Source: Yamagishiella unicocca (taxonomy: Eukaryota; Chlorophyta; Chlorophyceae; Chlamydomonadales; Volvocaceae). From it: a stretch of DNA of 64,000 nucleotides. The stretch lies in NCBI GenBank assembly GCA_003116995.1, contig BDSL01000009.1, positions 558,001-622,000 on the forward strand, written 5' to 3'. A program made the position numbers and the translations under genes. The notes under the pieces are model-generated. The model was not told where the DNA came from. It worked only from the letters and a program-made list of their open reading frames with translations, and searched no databases. Of the stretch, positions 1-12,461 are shown in pieces (positions within the stretch are counted from its first letter, which is position 1; every line of letters starts with the position of its first letter).

Positions 1-481
1 GCAGGTGCGGGAGTGGGCGGGAGGACAGGGGCGGGGGAGGGGGGTGCAAGAGTGCAGGCAGGGGTTTCTCGGGCTGGGGTTATGCCGGCTCGAACACATG
101 GCTGGCCAGCGTCGACCTCGTATCATCACGCCCCAGCCTTCCTAGCCCACACACCGGTACTGTCCCCGGCTACACCGAGCTTGTTCTTTTTTGCTATGTG
201 TGCCCGAACGTGGATTCGTGGGCTTTCCTCCACGTGTGAACCTGCGTGCGTCGTGCTCTGGCTACACCTGTTCGGTGTGGGGTCTCGTAAAATGTGGAAA
301 GCAACCTGCGCGCCCTGCATGCGTTATTATCAAGCTGCTCCTCCCCTGCTAGGGTCCGACGGCCATGCACCAATTATCCTGTCAAACGGTTTTTATGCCA
401 CCCCCTGCTAAGGGGGTCTTCTCGTACCCTCTAATAGGTGGTATCAACCGGGGTTTTTCGCCATCCCCTCCATGCATGCAG
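1..481 (+). other. Probable intron of the U-box E4 ligase gene
   Basis: No convincing exon is visible here. The stretch ends in a good 3' splice site (ccatgcatgcag, AG at 480-481) in front of the U-box exon. It carries one copy, in reverse orientation at about 369-411, of a short dispersed repeat that also occurs in introns of the ABM, aldo/keto reductase and CFAP54 genes. Upstream exons of the ligase must lie left of the window or are too short to recognise. Confidence 0.5.
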
Positions 482-1115
482 GTGCCCGGGCGTTCGCCGA
501 GCTGCTGGCCGCGGCGGCTGCTCGGCGGCAGCTGCTAGCGGGCGTTGGCGACGGGCCCGGCGGCGGTGGCAGCGGAGAAGAGGCGCCCGAGGAGCTGCTG
601 GACCCCATCACTTCCACGCTCATGATGGACCCTGTGGTGCTGCCTGACTCCCAGGTGGGTGGGCGTAGGACGCTGCCGGGCAGTGTAAGCCGAAGGACAG
701 GGAACAAGGCTAGGGGAGGAGGGGAACTGTCGAGATTAGAGGCCACGGCGAGTGTCACAAGTACTAAAAAGGAAATATCGTCGAATTTGCGTTCATGGGA
801 GAGACGATTGGCGTGGTGAACCCTTGAAATGGTCGAGCATTTTTTGGGGGTTTAAGCGTTTTTTGTCGGTATGCTTTGAAGCAAGTGTGTTTTCTGCACT
901 TCTCGCGTAAGTCTATGCATCATGGCTGTTCCTTGATTGATTGGAACCCCCTCTCTCGGCAGGTTACTGTGGATCGGGCTACCATCGAGCGCCACTTCCT
1001 CAATAGCCAAACTGATCCCTTCTCACGGACGCCGCTTACGCGCGAGGCACTGCGGACCAACGAGCAAGTTAAGGGCAAGCTTCAAGAGTGGCTTAAGAGC
1101 CGTGGCAGGGCTTGA
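482..1115 (+). CDS. UBE4/UFD2-type ubiquitin conjugation factor E4, C-terminal U-box exons (left-partial)
   Basis: Two exons, 482-654 and 963-1115, joined in phase 0 by a GT-AG intron (CAG|GTGGGT donor at 655). They encode about 108 residues ending in a complete U-box. The signature is EELLDPITSTLMMDPVVLPDS, followed by VTVDRATIERHF and DPFSRTPLT, and the protein stops soon after at a lysine-rich tail (KGKLQEWLKSRGRA). In the family the U-box is the extreme C-terminus and recruits the E2, which lets E4 enzymes extend ubiquitin chains on substrates passed on by Cdc48/p97. Known: this arrangement is typical of yeast Ufd2 and plant/animal UBE4. Inferred: the large N-terminal core lies outside the window. 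A plain plant U-box protein is less likely because the box is terminal and the spacing matches UBE4. Confidence 0.85.
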
Positions 1116-1619
1116 CCGTCATGCCTGGCCGTGGGTGGGAAGGAGCCCATGCAGCTTTCTTTTGGTCCCGACTTCCCGTAAGGGGAACGGAGCGTAACTT
1201 TTCAGATGAGGAGCCGCGGAATAGTAATCTTAATTAATGAAACGGACAAAGGTTGTGCAGGAATGGCGCAGGCGGTGAACGTGTTGGCGTTGACACATAC
1301 AGGGCGCCACAACTGCTCTTTGAAGTCGCATAGTTCGACTTGTACACTGGTATTGATTATGTTATGAACATCATGCGAGACTGAAAGCCGTTTTGACGAT
1401 GCACGGGTAAAGCCGTGCCATGTAGGACGGCCGACTGGATCTAAAATTGACGAAAGCGCTCCCGCTTTGGCCTTGCATTGTACATGTGCAGTGGCTTGCC
1501 CTAACAACTATCATTGTGCAATTCATAGGGGTGCAGAGTACTATCCGGCTCGCACCCGCTTGCCGCCGCTCGGTCGTGGTAGCCTTGCAAGCAGCACTCG
1601 CAAGCCTGCGCCAGCTAGA
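1116..1619 (+). promoter_or_regulatory. Intergenic region: 3' flank of U-box gene and 5' flank of accA
   Basis: About 500 bp with no coding signal that I can support. It must hold the 3' UTR of the U-box gene and the promoter and 5' UTR of the carboxyltransferase gene. I see no TGTAA shortly after the U-box stop codon and no clear TATA box before the next start. Confidence 0.4.
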
Positions 1620-4600
1620 ATGCAGTTGTTCAGGAGCAAGCCAGTTGTAGGCGATGCTGCAGGCGCAGCGAGCGTAGCGCCGCGGCGGCACGTCCCGGTC
1701 CGGACCATAACGCACACTGCTCAGGCCTCGCCAAGGCTCCCTCCTGACACGCCCAAGGACGCGAGGCAGGGCGGCCGCGAATGGCTCGGCACGATTCTGT
1801 CGCGCTTTGGTCCTGTCAAGGACAAATCACAGAACACGGCGGTGCTGGAGTTTGAGAAGCCTCTGTTGGAGCTGGATAAGCGCATCAAGGAGGTACGCAT
1901 CGCAGACGTTTGGCATCTGCATCACGCCAATTACATCGCGTTTGGCGAGAAATTGGGTTCCCTCGACTGGATTGCAGGTGCGCAAGGTCGCTGAGGAGAA
2001 CGGTGTCGATGTCACCGCCTCCATTGCTGAGCTGGAGACCCGAGCGCGGCAGGTGTGCGTTGATCTCACAAGCTTCCTGTTAATACGCGTGATCAGGCTT
2101 CTGATCGGTCTTTCTGGTGTTGTTTGTAGCTGCGCAAGGAAACATACAGCCGCCTGACGCCAGTGCAACGCCTGCAAGTGGCCCGTCACCCGAACCGACC
2201 AACATGCCTGGACATCATCCTGAATATCACGGATAAGTTCGTCGAGCTCCACGGCGACCGCGGCGGCTTGGACGACCCGGCTATTGTTTGCGGTATCGGC
2301 AGCATCAACGGCACTCCCTTTATGATGATCGGCCACCAAAAGGGTCGCAACACGAAGGTGCTAAGCGCTTCCAGGGGATCCACAAATCGTTGTGCGCCGT
2401 GCGTTGTGTGGCCCTGGTTGGGCGCCAACCGCTCGGGTTGGGTGGTGCCCCCCGTCTCGTGTTGACAGCAGTGACGGGACTTGCTAAAGCGATGTCTTGC
2501 TGCTCACGGCCAGCATTCAATGGTCCACAACATTCCCCAAACTCCTGCCCTCGTTCGCACACCCGAACTAACGAACCAAGCCTTAAATTGAACCCCTCCC
2601 GGGCCTGAAACGCGATATAGGAGAACATCCGCCGCAACTTCGGCATGCCGCAGCCTAACGGCTACCGCAAGGCGCTCCGCTTCATGCGCCATGCCGATAA
2701 GTTCGGTCTGCCCATCATCACCTTTGTGGACACCCCTGGCGCCTACGCCGGCAAGACTGCCGAGGAGCTGGGCCAGGTGCGCAGCGCGGTCGCACGAACT
2801 GGACGCAGGGGCCGCATCGTGGGGCCGCATCGTAGGGCTGCGGAGTTGGGCATATACTATTAAGGCTGCGGAAGTCGTGTGCTAAGCATCAGGGCAGGTC
2901 AGCTGGCATTCTGGGCTTGACCCAGATCACGCCACGTTTTGCCGCCTTGGAGCCAGCTCACGCCAGGCTGCAAGAAGCAGCCACTGCACCTGGGCCGACC
3001 CTCCGCACTCCAGGCCTGGAGCACCAGCCTGTCTCATCTCCCACCTCCAACCTCCACAGGGCTCCCAGTTTTCGTCGCGAATCGCTGTCTGCTGATCCCT
3101 CCCCCCCGCCGCTGCCCCCGGGATGCTGTGCGCCCTGCCTGCCTCGTTTCGTGTGACCAGGGTGAGGCCATCGCCTTCAACCTGCGTGAGATGTTCGGAC
3201 TGCGGGTTCCCATTATCAGCGTGGTGATTGGCGAGGGCGGGTCGGGTGGCGCCCTGGCCATCGGCTGCGCCAACCGCAACCTCATCATGGAGAACGCGGT
3301 GTACTACGTGGCCAGCCCCGAGGCGTGCGCGGCCATCCTGTGGAAGAGCCGCGGGGCTGCTGGAGAGGTGGGTGGATCCACGGAGGGAGGGGGTAGAGCT
3401 GGGCGGGCGGTGCAACATGGGCTGGTACCCTGCCCTGGTGACCTGGGTGGTGGGGCGAGCCGGGCGAATCAAAGGCAGCTGAAGCGTGTGTGCTGGCGGA
3501 CGGCAGATGAAGGCGCGGCAGTCGATGGGCTCGGGAGTTGGGTGGGCGTGTCGGACGGTAGCTGCGGGTGCATTACGAAAGCCGACGGCGGAGTTCGAAG
3601 GTCTGAAGCGGAGCAATGAGGCGATTTCCGGTGCTGCAGCAGTGGGTATTGCATGCACCACTCGAGCACCTGGGTCCTGGCTAGGCGCTCACACAAGCGG
3701 CTGGGGGCGCTGCTCAGCCTGCGCCGTAGCCATACACTGGAAGGGCCCGCGGGATTGTCACGACGGGCTGGCTTGGGGAGGGGATCATTTGCAACCGGGT
3801 TCTCCAAGCGGTTGATCTTTCGGAAGGCGAGGACTCGCTGGCGGGGCAGGGTAGGCAGCGCAGGCACTGGGTTGCCCACGCGGGCCCAACTGGGCGGTAG
3901 GGGTGGTGCCGGAGGCCACTGCTGGACAGCACTTGGCGATCTGCTCGCGGCCATGCGATCAGTGGACATGATCCAGGAGCGGTGGTCGATGTTGCTGAAC
4001 CTAGCCACAGCTGTCTGGGTACTTGTGCGAAGTCCACTCCGCAACCAGCGAGGCCGGTGGGATATGCACCTCCCGCGTCCTCCCCAGCCTCCTTCCCCGC
4101 CTCCCCCTCCGCCTGCCTGCGTGGTCTCTGTCCTTTGCTAACCACCATGGCCATTTTCAGGTCCTCCTTGCGGTTTGCTGCTGGCCCCCAAACATCCCTT
4201 GTGCGCCCAGGGCCACTCCTTCGCGCAGACCACCCCGCGCCATTCATGCGTCCAGGGCTTACACGTGCTTCCCGCTGCCCCGCCTCGCCGTGCCTCCCGC
4301 TGATCGGACTCATGAACACAAAGACAAACACTAGCTCCTAGCGACTCCGCAGATTTACCCGTGCCTGTATCTGTGCCGGGCGGCTCCATTCCGTCCTCCT
4401 GCTCTCCCCTCCGCCCGACCAGGCCACCGAGGCCCTCCGCATCACCTCCGCCGAGCTGGTCAAGTTCGGTGTGATGGACCACATCGTGCCGGAGCCGCTG
4501 GGCGGGGCGCACGCGGACCCTCTGTCGGCCTTCCCGCTGATCAAGGAGACCATCCTCAACATCTACGCGCAGTGAGTACCGGACAGCACCGGCGGGTCGG

Positions 4601-6724
4601 CCTCCCGCTCGCCCACACTACGAACGCACTAGCACGTCGTCTGCAAGGGGCTCCGCCGAGGGCAGCAGGCGTTGGTGGTGGTGGGCCGGGGAAGCTGGGG
4701 TACTTAAATGGGGGTGCGCGATGGGGGAATTGGGGAGGTACCGCGAAAGGGTCATGTTGGGTTGAGTCGCAGGACGGAAATCCGCCGCCGCCCGACCGCG
4801 GCCGCCGTCCACACGTTGCTCCTGGTGGCTGCCTCCAGTGCACTTGTTCCCCAGCCGCGCAATCACATTGCGAGCACAGCGGTCGTCTCAGGCAATGAGC
4901 GAAAACACATTTGGGACCGGGTTTGGATGCGGGGGCGGGGGCATGTTTGGATCGGGGGCCGGGGGCGTGCAGCGGTGGCAAGAGAGAGTCCGTCGGCTGG
5001 TCATATACATCGCCCGCCTGATCGCCCCCGGGCGCCCGTGGGGCGCGGTTCAGGGGGCGGTTGATCCAGGAGTGGGGACCTACTGGGGACGCGTTGCCCC
5101 TGACCACCGTCGCGGAATGGGTTTCTGTATAGAGGGTTTAGGGAGGTGCGTTTGGTGGGGCAGATGCCCAACAGGGAGACCACGGGTCACCCGCCTGGGG
5201 CGCAGCGGGGGGCTATCCGCCCCGACCACGGCGAAGGGAGGTTGACCTGAGGTACGGCGCTAGTGACGCTGCTGGCCGGCATGGCGACGTGGGCGCGCGC
5301 CTTCAGCAGTCCAAACATGCGGTTCAGCGCTGGTACGCCTCTATATATATCGCGCCCCTCCATGCCCACCGTCGTCTCTGGCACTCACCTACTCTCTCCC
5401 CTGTCCCTCTCCCCCCCCCGCCTCCACTATTCGCCGGCTAGTTCCTGCCCTCCATCTCCTATGTCTTGTAACCGGGTCTCCTCGCCACCTCTTTTCCCCC
5501 CGTCAGGTACGCCGTGATGAGCGAGGAGGAGATCAAGCTGGATCGCTACGCCAAGTTCCGTAAGCTGGGCCAGTTCCAGGAGTTTGTGATCAAGGGAGGG
5601 GACTGGCGCCACGCCCTGCAGGAGCGCAACGCGGTGAGGAAAGCAGCGGGCGGGGAGGCGTGGGGCTGGAGGGGAGGGTTCCGAGGGAGACCTGTGGACG
5701 CGAGAAAGACCGTTTAGAACAGGGGAGGGAAGGGGCTGTCGCATAGCGGTGCCGAGTAGGGCCCAGAATGAGTTGCGTTGTACTGGGATGTGGAGGGGAT
5801 GCACCGGTAGGGGACACACAGCATGCTTGGCGGGTTGGGGGTGGGGGCCCAGTTAGCCTTGTTGACTAGTCCGTTGCTTTGGGGCACAAACAGGGGGCCC
5901 TTGGCCCCGTCGTTCGCCTGTTGCGGTATATGGCACTCATGCAGAGGTTTAGTGTGAGACCCCCCAGGCGGAAATGAAGCTCGTACTGTTTGAGCATCAG
6001 CCGCGTCGTCTGGACCTTTTGGATGGACACAGCGAGTCCTAAGTCCCATGGCAGCTGCATCCAGCACCCAGCTTCGCCCGCGCGTCCGCCAACATTTTCC
6101 AGCATGCCATCTCACCGGGCTGGACGCACCACCGTCCTCCTTGCCGCGCGATTCAGCCACACCGCTAAATCATGCCCGCCACCACCACTACCCCCCATCG
6201 AACCCGCGCTCCGTTCCTCCCAGGCTGCGGGCACCACCACCAAGGCGGGTGCCTGGGCCGCCAGCGATGCGGAGGCTCGCTACATCGAACAGATGGTGGA
6301 CGCAGACGAGAAGTGGGAGAAGCTGATGGCGGAGGGCGCCGAGTGGCTCAACAAGCCAGTGCAGCCGCCGGGCCTGGGACGGTCGGGTGAGGGCTGGGGC
6401 GGGGCGGGGCAGGGGGGGCTGGAGCAATGCGGCTGGTCTGTGGCAACCTACCGGGGGCAGGGTGGGGGCCCTGCAGGTTTGACCACCGACGCGGACGAGC
6501 CAGACACGAAGGAGGAAGTGGAGTAGGCACTGGGCAGAGAATGGGGTCGACCCCGTCCTTCCTGCCCCCCTCCCCCAACGCCCCTCCTCCTCCTCTCAGG
6601 CATCATGGACGTGGCGGTCTCCATGGTGGAGACGCGGCGGCGGAAGCAGCTGGCGGCTGGCGGCGCCCCGCACACCGCGGCCACCACCAGCGCGCCGTCG
6701 CCGGTCGTCAATGCGGCCGTCTAA
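1620..6724 (+). CDS. accA: Plastid acetyl-CoA carboxylase carboxyltransferase, alpha subunit
   Basis: Nine exons: 1620-1892, 1978-2052, 2130-2357, 2621-2776, 3161-3367, 4423-4571, 5507-5633, 6224-6386, 6600-6724. All junctions keep frame and give a 500-residue protein. With the beta subunit, AccA transfers carboxyl from carboxy-biotin to acetyl-CoA, the first step of plastid fatty-acid synthesis. Diagnostic segments in order are [113 protein letters not shown] and [12 protein letters not shown]. The first 60 or so residues are rich in Ala, Arg, Ser and Pro, as in an algal transit peptide. The chosen start is the ATG at 1620. The C-terminal 150 residues (from [22 protein letters not shown]) extend beyond the bacterial core, as in plastid forms. 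The heteromeric enzyme implies the other subunits are encoded elsewhere. Confidence 0.95.
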
Positions 6725-7607
6725 GGGCGCGGCAGGCAGGCAGGCAGGCACTGTGTTGTCTTGTCTTCGTGTGTGGATATGAGCGGCAGGCGCCGCGAGC
6801 AATGAATGAAACATGAGATATCACTGCACAGTTTGGGGCTGGGTTCGCAGTTTTGATGCGGGTGGCGGAGAGACAGTCGTTCCAGGGGCACACCCCACCC
6901 GGAAGACGGTGGTGGGCCCGTGCGCCTGCGCTAGGCGGAGTGGAATAGAGAGGCTGGGGTGGCTGGACTTACGGTTCGTTGAATTGCTTCCTCCCTGTGC
7001 TGCTTCCGGGTAGGTTGCTGCCGGCTGCTGGCAGGACCATGCGCTCTCTGCAGGAGTGCTGCGGGGCGCAGGGGACATGACGCCGGGCTGATATTGCGCA
7101 GGTAATGGTGCCAGCCTTAGATAGGGGGCTGGTTTTGTTTGTGGTGAGCCCCCGTCCCGACCTAATGAAGAAATCTTGTGCCTGATGGAAGCAGCGGTGT
7201 ATGCTGTTGTTTGATCGCTGATGCTGAGAAGCTGTCCGTTTGCCGGCTTATGGGTTGCCTCTATGCTGTGTTTTTTTGCCAATAAACCCATGCAACGAAA
7301 ACACCTCGCGACCGAGGGCAACAAATACCCAACAACAACCAACAACGGTCGTGTCAGGTTGCTGGGAAGGAATGACTGTGCAGCAGTTCGCATTTATAAC
7401 CGCACCCTTTTAGCCGCACGAGCTCCCAGCACGCAGTTCCGCCCAACTGTGCTCCAGAGTGCGGTTATACGGTCGGTGCATGAGAATGGTCGGCACCCAT
7501 TAAGCTGGTGGCGCACGACTACCCTGAAGCCGTTACCGAACGATGTCGCTTCACATGACTTTGGGTGCAGTCGCCGTATCGGTCCCCTGTCGCACATCAG
7601 TCGTAGT

Positions 7608-7806
7608 GACACGTCCGCTAGACGTGCACTGCTGTCCCGCTTGTCTCCCCCCAGGCCAGCTTGCAGCTTCGATGCCCCCCCCCGATCTGCAGATCCCACC
7701 ACCGAAGCACCCGGTCACCCGCTCATCCTGAACACGTGTTCTGCGCTCCGCAGCATACGTATCAAGTCAGACTCGCAGCCACGCCTCTTTGTGGACACCC
7801 AACCCT
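7608..7806 (+). repeat. Dispersed repeat F, copy 1
   Basis: About 200 bp matching 20281-20496. Shared blocks include gacacgtccgctagacgtgc, gatctgcagatcccaccacc and the ccgctcatcctg...acacgtgttctgcgct region. Both copies lie in 3' flanks of genes. Confidence 0.8.
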
Positions 7807-8448
7807 GGGCGGGACCTAGCGACATGGCGTCGTATGCTGTGAGGTTGCGCGCCCGCAACTTGTTGTGCGCACCTCGGCGTTGGTCTTGCCCACATACCGC
7901 AGCCCGTCCGGTCTTGTGAGCACCTTGTCCACGCGCTTGTCCAGTTGCTCCGGAGCTGAACCAAATGGGTGGCATAAGGACCCGGTTACACAACATGGGT
8001 AGGACAACTGGCGCATTGTCTTCGGACACCTGGTTGCGGGCGCACGCTGGCGCAATGGTTTGGCAGCCGAGAAGCCTGTTGATGAAATATGGCCCGTCAG
8101 CGGCCGTTAACAGGAATAGAAAACAAACGGGTGTGCGGTAGCGTAAGACGGAGAACGGGGTTGGCGGAATGGGACATGTCATAGAGGACAGGGATGCAAA
8201 GCACGCGCGTAAACCATAACACACTAACTCAGCCTCATATCGCATAAGTACGGCATGTTCCACTTTGCCGACCCTGCTGGCCCCCGTCCCCCCCTAATGC
8301 CGTCGCAAGAGGGACGGGCTCCTTTTCGGACCACCAACCCGCCCAGCTGCCTCCTCGCTCACCACCCGCCGCATCTCGCCATGCTGACACGCAGCTTTTG
8401 TTGTAACGCAGCCGCAGCGCCCGACACAGCCCGAAGCCACCGGCTCAC

Positions 8449-9111
8449 CTGTCGCACCCACCAGCGCTGCGCCGTACGCCTGAGACAGTAGCAGTAGCAT
8501 GGCCGCCACGTGCTGCAGAGCGTTGACCGCCATAAGTCCCAGCTGGGATACCCCTGCCAACGAATCGGGCCCCGCGGTGGCCGCCACGGAGGGCAGGGTG
8601 CGGGCCACCACTGCATGGCGCTAGCTGCTGCTCACGGCGCCACCAGACGGAGCGCAGCTGACGGCGCAGCTGCCTGGGGGCCAGGCTCGGCGGAAGCGGT
8701 GCCACACGGCAAAAACACCGTAGGGAGAGCCTGCGTTAGGCAAGTTAAAAGGTGCGTATCATTATTGTCACAAGGCAGCGAAAGACGCCGCCAGGGGCAT
8801 GGTTGGAGTCTCAGCAGGGCGTTGGGGGCGTGATCGCTGGGAGATGTGCTGGTGGAGCAGGTGTTAGTATGTATGCCGTCCGTACCCCGACTTCATCCCT
8901 GCTGCTGGTTCCGCCCCCCCTGCACACGGTGTCCTCCTGCCGCCACATCACCCGCTGTACCTACCACCTGGTTCATGCGGGTGATCAGGAAGCGCCCTGA
9001 CGCCTCGCACGGGGCAACAGCGGCCAGCCAGTCGAGGCGGCAGCCGCAGGGGTGTCGACCATCAGCAGCGAAAAATGCGAAGGATATGTGCGGTGCTAAC
9101 AACGTGTGTAC
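8449..9111 (-). pseudogene. Possible minus-strand gene fragment, unidentified
   Basis: Two stretches on the minus strand look like exons. One reads ...LDWLAAVAPCEASGRFLITRMNQ and stops at a CAG|GTGGTAGG donor near 8968. The other, about 8609-8449, lies between an atgcag acceptor and an acag|gtgagc donor and encodes an Ala/Leu/Met-rich segment (LAGVSQLGLMAVNALQHVAA). The phases of the two do not fit directly, so another exon is missing or the locus is decayed. I do not recognise a family. It may also be chance reading of GC-rich DNA. Confidence 0.2.
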
Positions 9112-9768
9112 CAACGAGCTGGCTGGCACTGGGACTTTCGGGCTCTTCGGTTTTGCGGATTACTGGGGTATGTGTTTTTGCTGAGCAGACTGCTGATGGA
9201 TGGGGAACCTGCTATAACAGGACAAGCAATTGAGTGAAGCAACTGCTGCTTGCAGGGTCGACGAATGCATATAGGGACCGGAATAATTGTGGATAGAAAC
9301 ACTTGTTACAACAAGTTGCTGCAGCTATAACTGAGCAAACTGCTGAGCTCAAATACGTACTATGAAGGCGATCAACGCGTTCCGTTTTGAATACTGCTGC
9401 TGTACGTACTATGAACACGATCGGAATCGGGTGCCCCTGCGACCTGACGCGTGCATTGCACTTAATCCTCGGGCACCGCTTAACTGACACTCAGCCAGCC
9501 GTGCACTAAACCGTATTTGCTACAACCGCCTGTCTAATACCTAATTGCGACAACCGCCTGTCTAATACCTGCCCGGGTACTACAAGAATTGAGGGAATGA
9601 CCAAATGCCCGCTGCAAACCTGTGTCATCGATCACAGTAATTCAGCGACCGCGCGGACCTACGGAAGAGGCCAGCTACCTAGCTAGCCAACGAAACGGCC
9701 AAGCTCCTTGCTCATGGCGTTACCACAACATGCACGGAAGGACCGCGACTCCATTTCACCAACGGCAT

Positions 9769-11397
9769 TCATGGGGCATCGAAAAACGGCACAGTGGACG
9801 TTGGGCAGCACTTCTGGGCCTTGTTGAACAGCGAGTATTGGCAGCCGGCATCACCGTAGCAAAGGCCTTCCGGGGTGCTGCAGCTCTTCCCAGGAAGCGT
9901 GACCATGCAAATATCGATGCCGCCATTCAGCGCGACACTGGTCATCGGATAGACGAGGTCGCGAACAGTCAGGATACCGTACTTGGTCCCAGACACCGTC
10001 TCGGTCGAATAGGCGTATGATGCCTTGGCACCGTTTGCGGTGATGCGCAGGGCCGCCTTGGGCTTCTCAAGCGCGCACTCGAGCTCTGGTCATGGCATAG
10101 CAGTACAAGGGGGCGGGGGGGGAGATACGGACTTCGGATGCGATGCGACTAAAGATAAGCCCAAAGTGTGATACATCCGGATACGGCATGCTTGCCCACT
10201 TTAACATCTTCTGCGATCGGCTAGCTGGCCTCAAGTCACATTAACACCAGAAATCACTTACTGATAAGGAATTGGATCTTGGAGATGTCCATAGTGGCGC
10301 AAGGGCTACCAACGACTGGCGTTGCAGCGACGTTGACGTTGAAGCAGGAAGTGGCGGTGCCCACAGTAGTAACGTTGACACGGACGGGAGGCGACATGCG
10401 GTACGGGGAGAGGGTGATGTCGCGGAGGCTGCAGGCGCAGAAGGGGAATGTCTTGCCAGGAGGTGGCGGAGGCTTGGAGGCGACCGGAGGTGGCGGGGAC
10501 TCCTCGATGAGCGCAACGGGGTTCTCGGGGTCGCTAGGCGGGGAAGAGCTGGGCGGAGGGCTGGGCGGGCGAGGGCTAGGAGGCCGGGGAGGCTGGCCCA
10601 AGCTAGCGGCTGGGGGAGGAGGGCTGGGACCGCAGCTCGCCACCGAGGTAAGGTCGATTGAGACTTGGCAAATACCAGTTTGGCCGCCGCAAGAGCTTGC
10701 CGAGCCACCGCAGCACTGGTTGGGGGCGAGGCCATTGCCAGGGCCACTGCACGATGAGCTGTTGAGATTACCGAGGATCTTGCCATCGTGAATCTGAGGA
10801 CAAACAAAGTAATGGGTTCATAGGACAAATGCAAGTTTGCATGATGCGGTGGTATGACCGCGAGGTGGGTCTCATCAAGTCAGTACAGCAAGGTCCCAGC
10901 CTCGAAACTCGAAGCTCGAACGCCTGCAACCTGGCAACAGAACGCCCCAGCACATCTCCGGCCCTCACCTGAAGTGGCAGCGATGTCATGTTGGATGGGA
11001 TGGAGTAGGCGAATGAAGTGACCTCGTCGCATTTGAAAGACGACGTAGCTGTAGAGCCGCAGCTCACGGGAGTGCAAGCCGTCGTCCGGCAACAGGCCCA
11101 ACTGAGGCTTTCGCCCTTCTTGCAGGTGGACATGTTAACGGTCACGGTCCGCCTCCCGGAGGTTGCGTTCACACTGGAGCAGCTGACTGACAGGCAGCCG
11201 CCGTTGCCAGTCGTAGTGAATGTGCTGCAGCCAAGGCAGTTGCCAGCGGCAGGAGCGAGCAGGCTGCGGCTATGGCCAATGGAGGCCGAAGCGGATGGGG
11301 CCAGGGCCAGCAGCAACAGCGGAGCGACCAAGCAGCAGAGCTGCGAAGCGCCACAGCTCGATGCGGCGCCAGGATGGCTCATGGTTTTAGAGCGCAT
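9769..11397 (-). CDS. Pherophorin-family extracellular matrix glycoprotein
   Basis: Three exons on the minus strand: 11397-10969, 10793-10262 and 10085-9769, with consensus donors (CAG|GTGAGG; TCA|GTAAGT), giving 425 residues (or from a second ATG at 11382). Domain order: signal peptide (hydrophobic run LCCLVAPLLLLALAPSASA), a cysteine-rich N-terminal pherophorin domain, a Pro/Ser hinge at about residues 200-245 (PRPPSPRPPSPPPSSSPPS), and a C-terminal pherophorin domain. The latter carries FPFCACSLRDITLSPYRM, CATMDISKIQF, GGIDICMVTL and GCQYSLFNKAQKCCP. The paired domains around a hydroxyproline-type rod are the family hallmark. Such proteins are secreted and build the cell wall or extracellular matrix of volvocine algae. 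The hinge is short for the family. It is convergent with accA and has no close paralogue in the window. Confidence 0.92.
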
Positions 11398-11793
11398 GAT
11401 CTCGGAGGCCGGAGCCGTTCTTAGTGATGCAGATCTCGTGATGAGTGCTAAGACACCGGAGTCAGAGGATGCTGTTACATTTCACTGGGCCGGCCGCGTT
11501 TTTATATGCGCAGCGAATCCAAGCCGCAACGCTTGTCCGTACAGTCCGTACAGTCGAAACTGCATCGCAGCCGCTATGGCAGCCCGCGCTTTCGTCACTA
11601 GCTGCATCGTAGCCACGTCGTTGTAGCCCAGGGCTTGTTCTCCTCCTTGCGTCTTTCACCCAGATCAAATCGGGATTGCCGCTTCTATGGCACTGTATGG
11701 CAATCTTGGTAGTTGAGTCGGTCACACAGCTACGGTAAGATCAATGACTCGTGGACATCATTGTTGTACATAGCGCGCCAAATTGGGAACGTA

Positions 11794-11912
11794 CTTTTCC
11801 TCATCAGGGGCTTTCGTGCTTTCGCAATCATGCAGCACCGGTGTGTCGTCGCCTTCTTATATGTTTGCGGCTGATGAGGCTGGGTTTCAAAGCCACTTAG
11901 TGGACCTCTTCT
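11794..11912 (+). repeat. Dispersed repeat E, copy 1
   Basis: About 120 bp that matches 14314-14434 imperfectly. Shared blocks are ttttcctca...ctttcg, cggtgtg, and tgaggct(g/a)ggtttcaaagc followed by agtgg(a/g)cctcttc. Copy 2 abuts the truncated 5' LTR of the gypsy element. Confidence 0.7.
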
Positions 11913-12144
11913 GGTTGGGGGATGTCGGCGGGATGCGAACTGCTCGAACCAACGCGGTTAGGAGCCTGATATGACGCGGCAGAGACATGGCCCCCGCCGT
12001 GCCAGCTCTCATAAACCTCTCCCAAACAGTAACGTTTTTGCTCTCGTCCATTCGAGCTAAAATCAAGGTCATAGAAGCTGGAAGATGTAACGCCGCTGTA
12101 TTTCCACTTAACACCTTCTGGTCAGAGCAGAACACGGCTAGACA

Positions 12145-12420
12145 ATCACACCAGTCGTAACAGCAGGTGGGCTAGGGTGAGCTTGTGGTTAGGAAGGATT
12201 AGCAGGGTTCTGCCTTCGTGGTGGTAACCAAAATGTTGAAGCCTCGTAGCCTAGCGGCAACACTACCCACACCACAGCCGCTATAGCTCCTGTGTGCCCA
12301 ATGATTGACATTTAACCAGTAATACTTTAGAGCACGACCAACCCACCCTAACAGGAGACCGTGAGTTTCAGTTTGGGCGCCTACACTGCACCAGCAGTTG
12401 CTTTCGCTCCGTTGACGAGT
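12145..12420 (+). repeat. Dispersed repeat D, copy 1
   Basis: Shares long blocks with 18207-18445: cagcaggtgggctagggtga at the left, and cttaaccagtaatactttag-type and gggcgcctacac-type blocks at the right. The central block ctgccttcgtggtggtaacc is present in copy 2 as its reverse complement, so the two copies differ by an internal inversion. Confidence 0.75.
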
Positions 12421-12438
12421 GGGCTTCACCTTCGAGGA

Positions 12439-12461
12439 TAGCATATGCGTTGCATATGCTA
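12439..12461. repeat. Perfect short inverted repeat (hairpin)
   Basis: tagcatatgc, a 3-nt spacer gtt, then gcatatgcta: a 10-bp perfect stem. It lies just right of repeat D copy 1. Function unknown; it may be a terminal or internal palindrome of a repeat element. Confidence 0.6.

Larger units (their letters stand above)
6725..9768. other. 3 kb gap between convergent accA and pherophorin genes
   Basis: Holds the 3' UTRs of both flanking genes. An AATAAA lies near 7282, and a TTACA (TGTAA on the minus strand) at 9306-9310 could be the pherophorin poly(A) signal. A repeat at 7608-7806 recurs at 20281-20496, and a short dispersed repeat copy lies at about 7966-8030. A possible minus-strand gene fragment at 8449-9111 is listed separately. 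A 21-bp direct repeat (acaaccgcctgtctaatacc...) is duplicated at about 9521-9571. Nothing else is recognisable. Confidence 0.5.

Noticed and set aside
3653..4141. Long open frames within the 1-kb accA intron 5
   Set aside because: No homology, and they sit between two AccA exons whose junction is clean.
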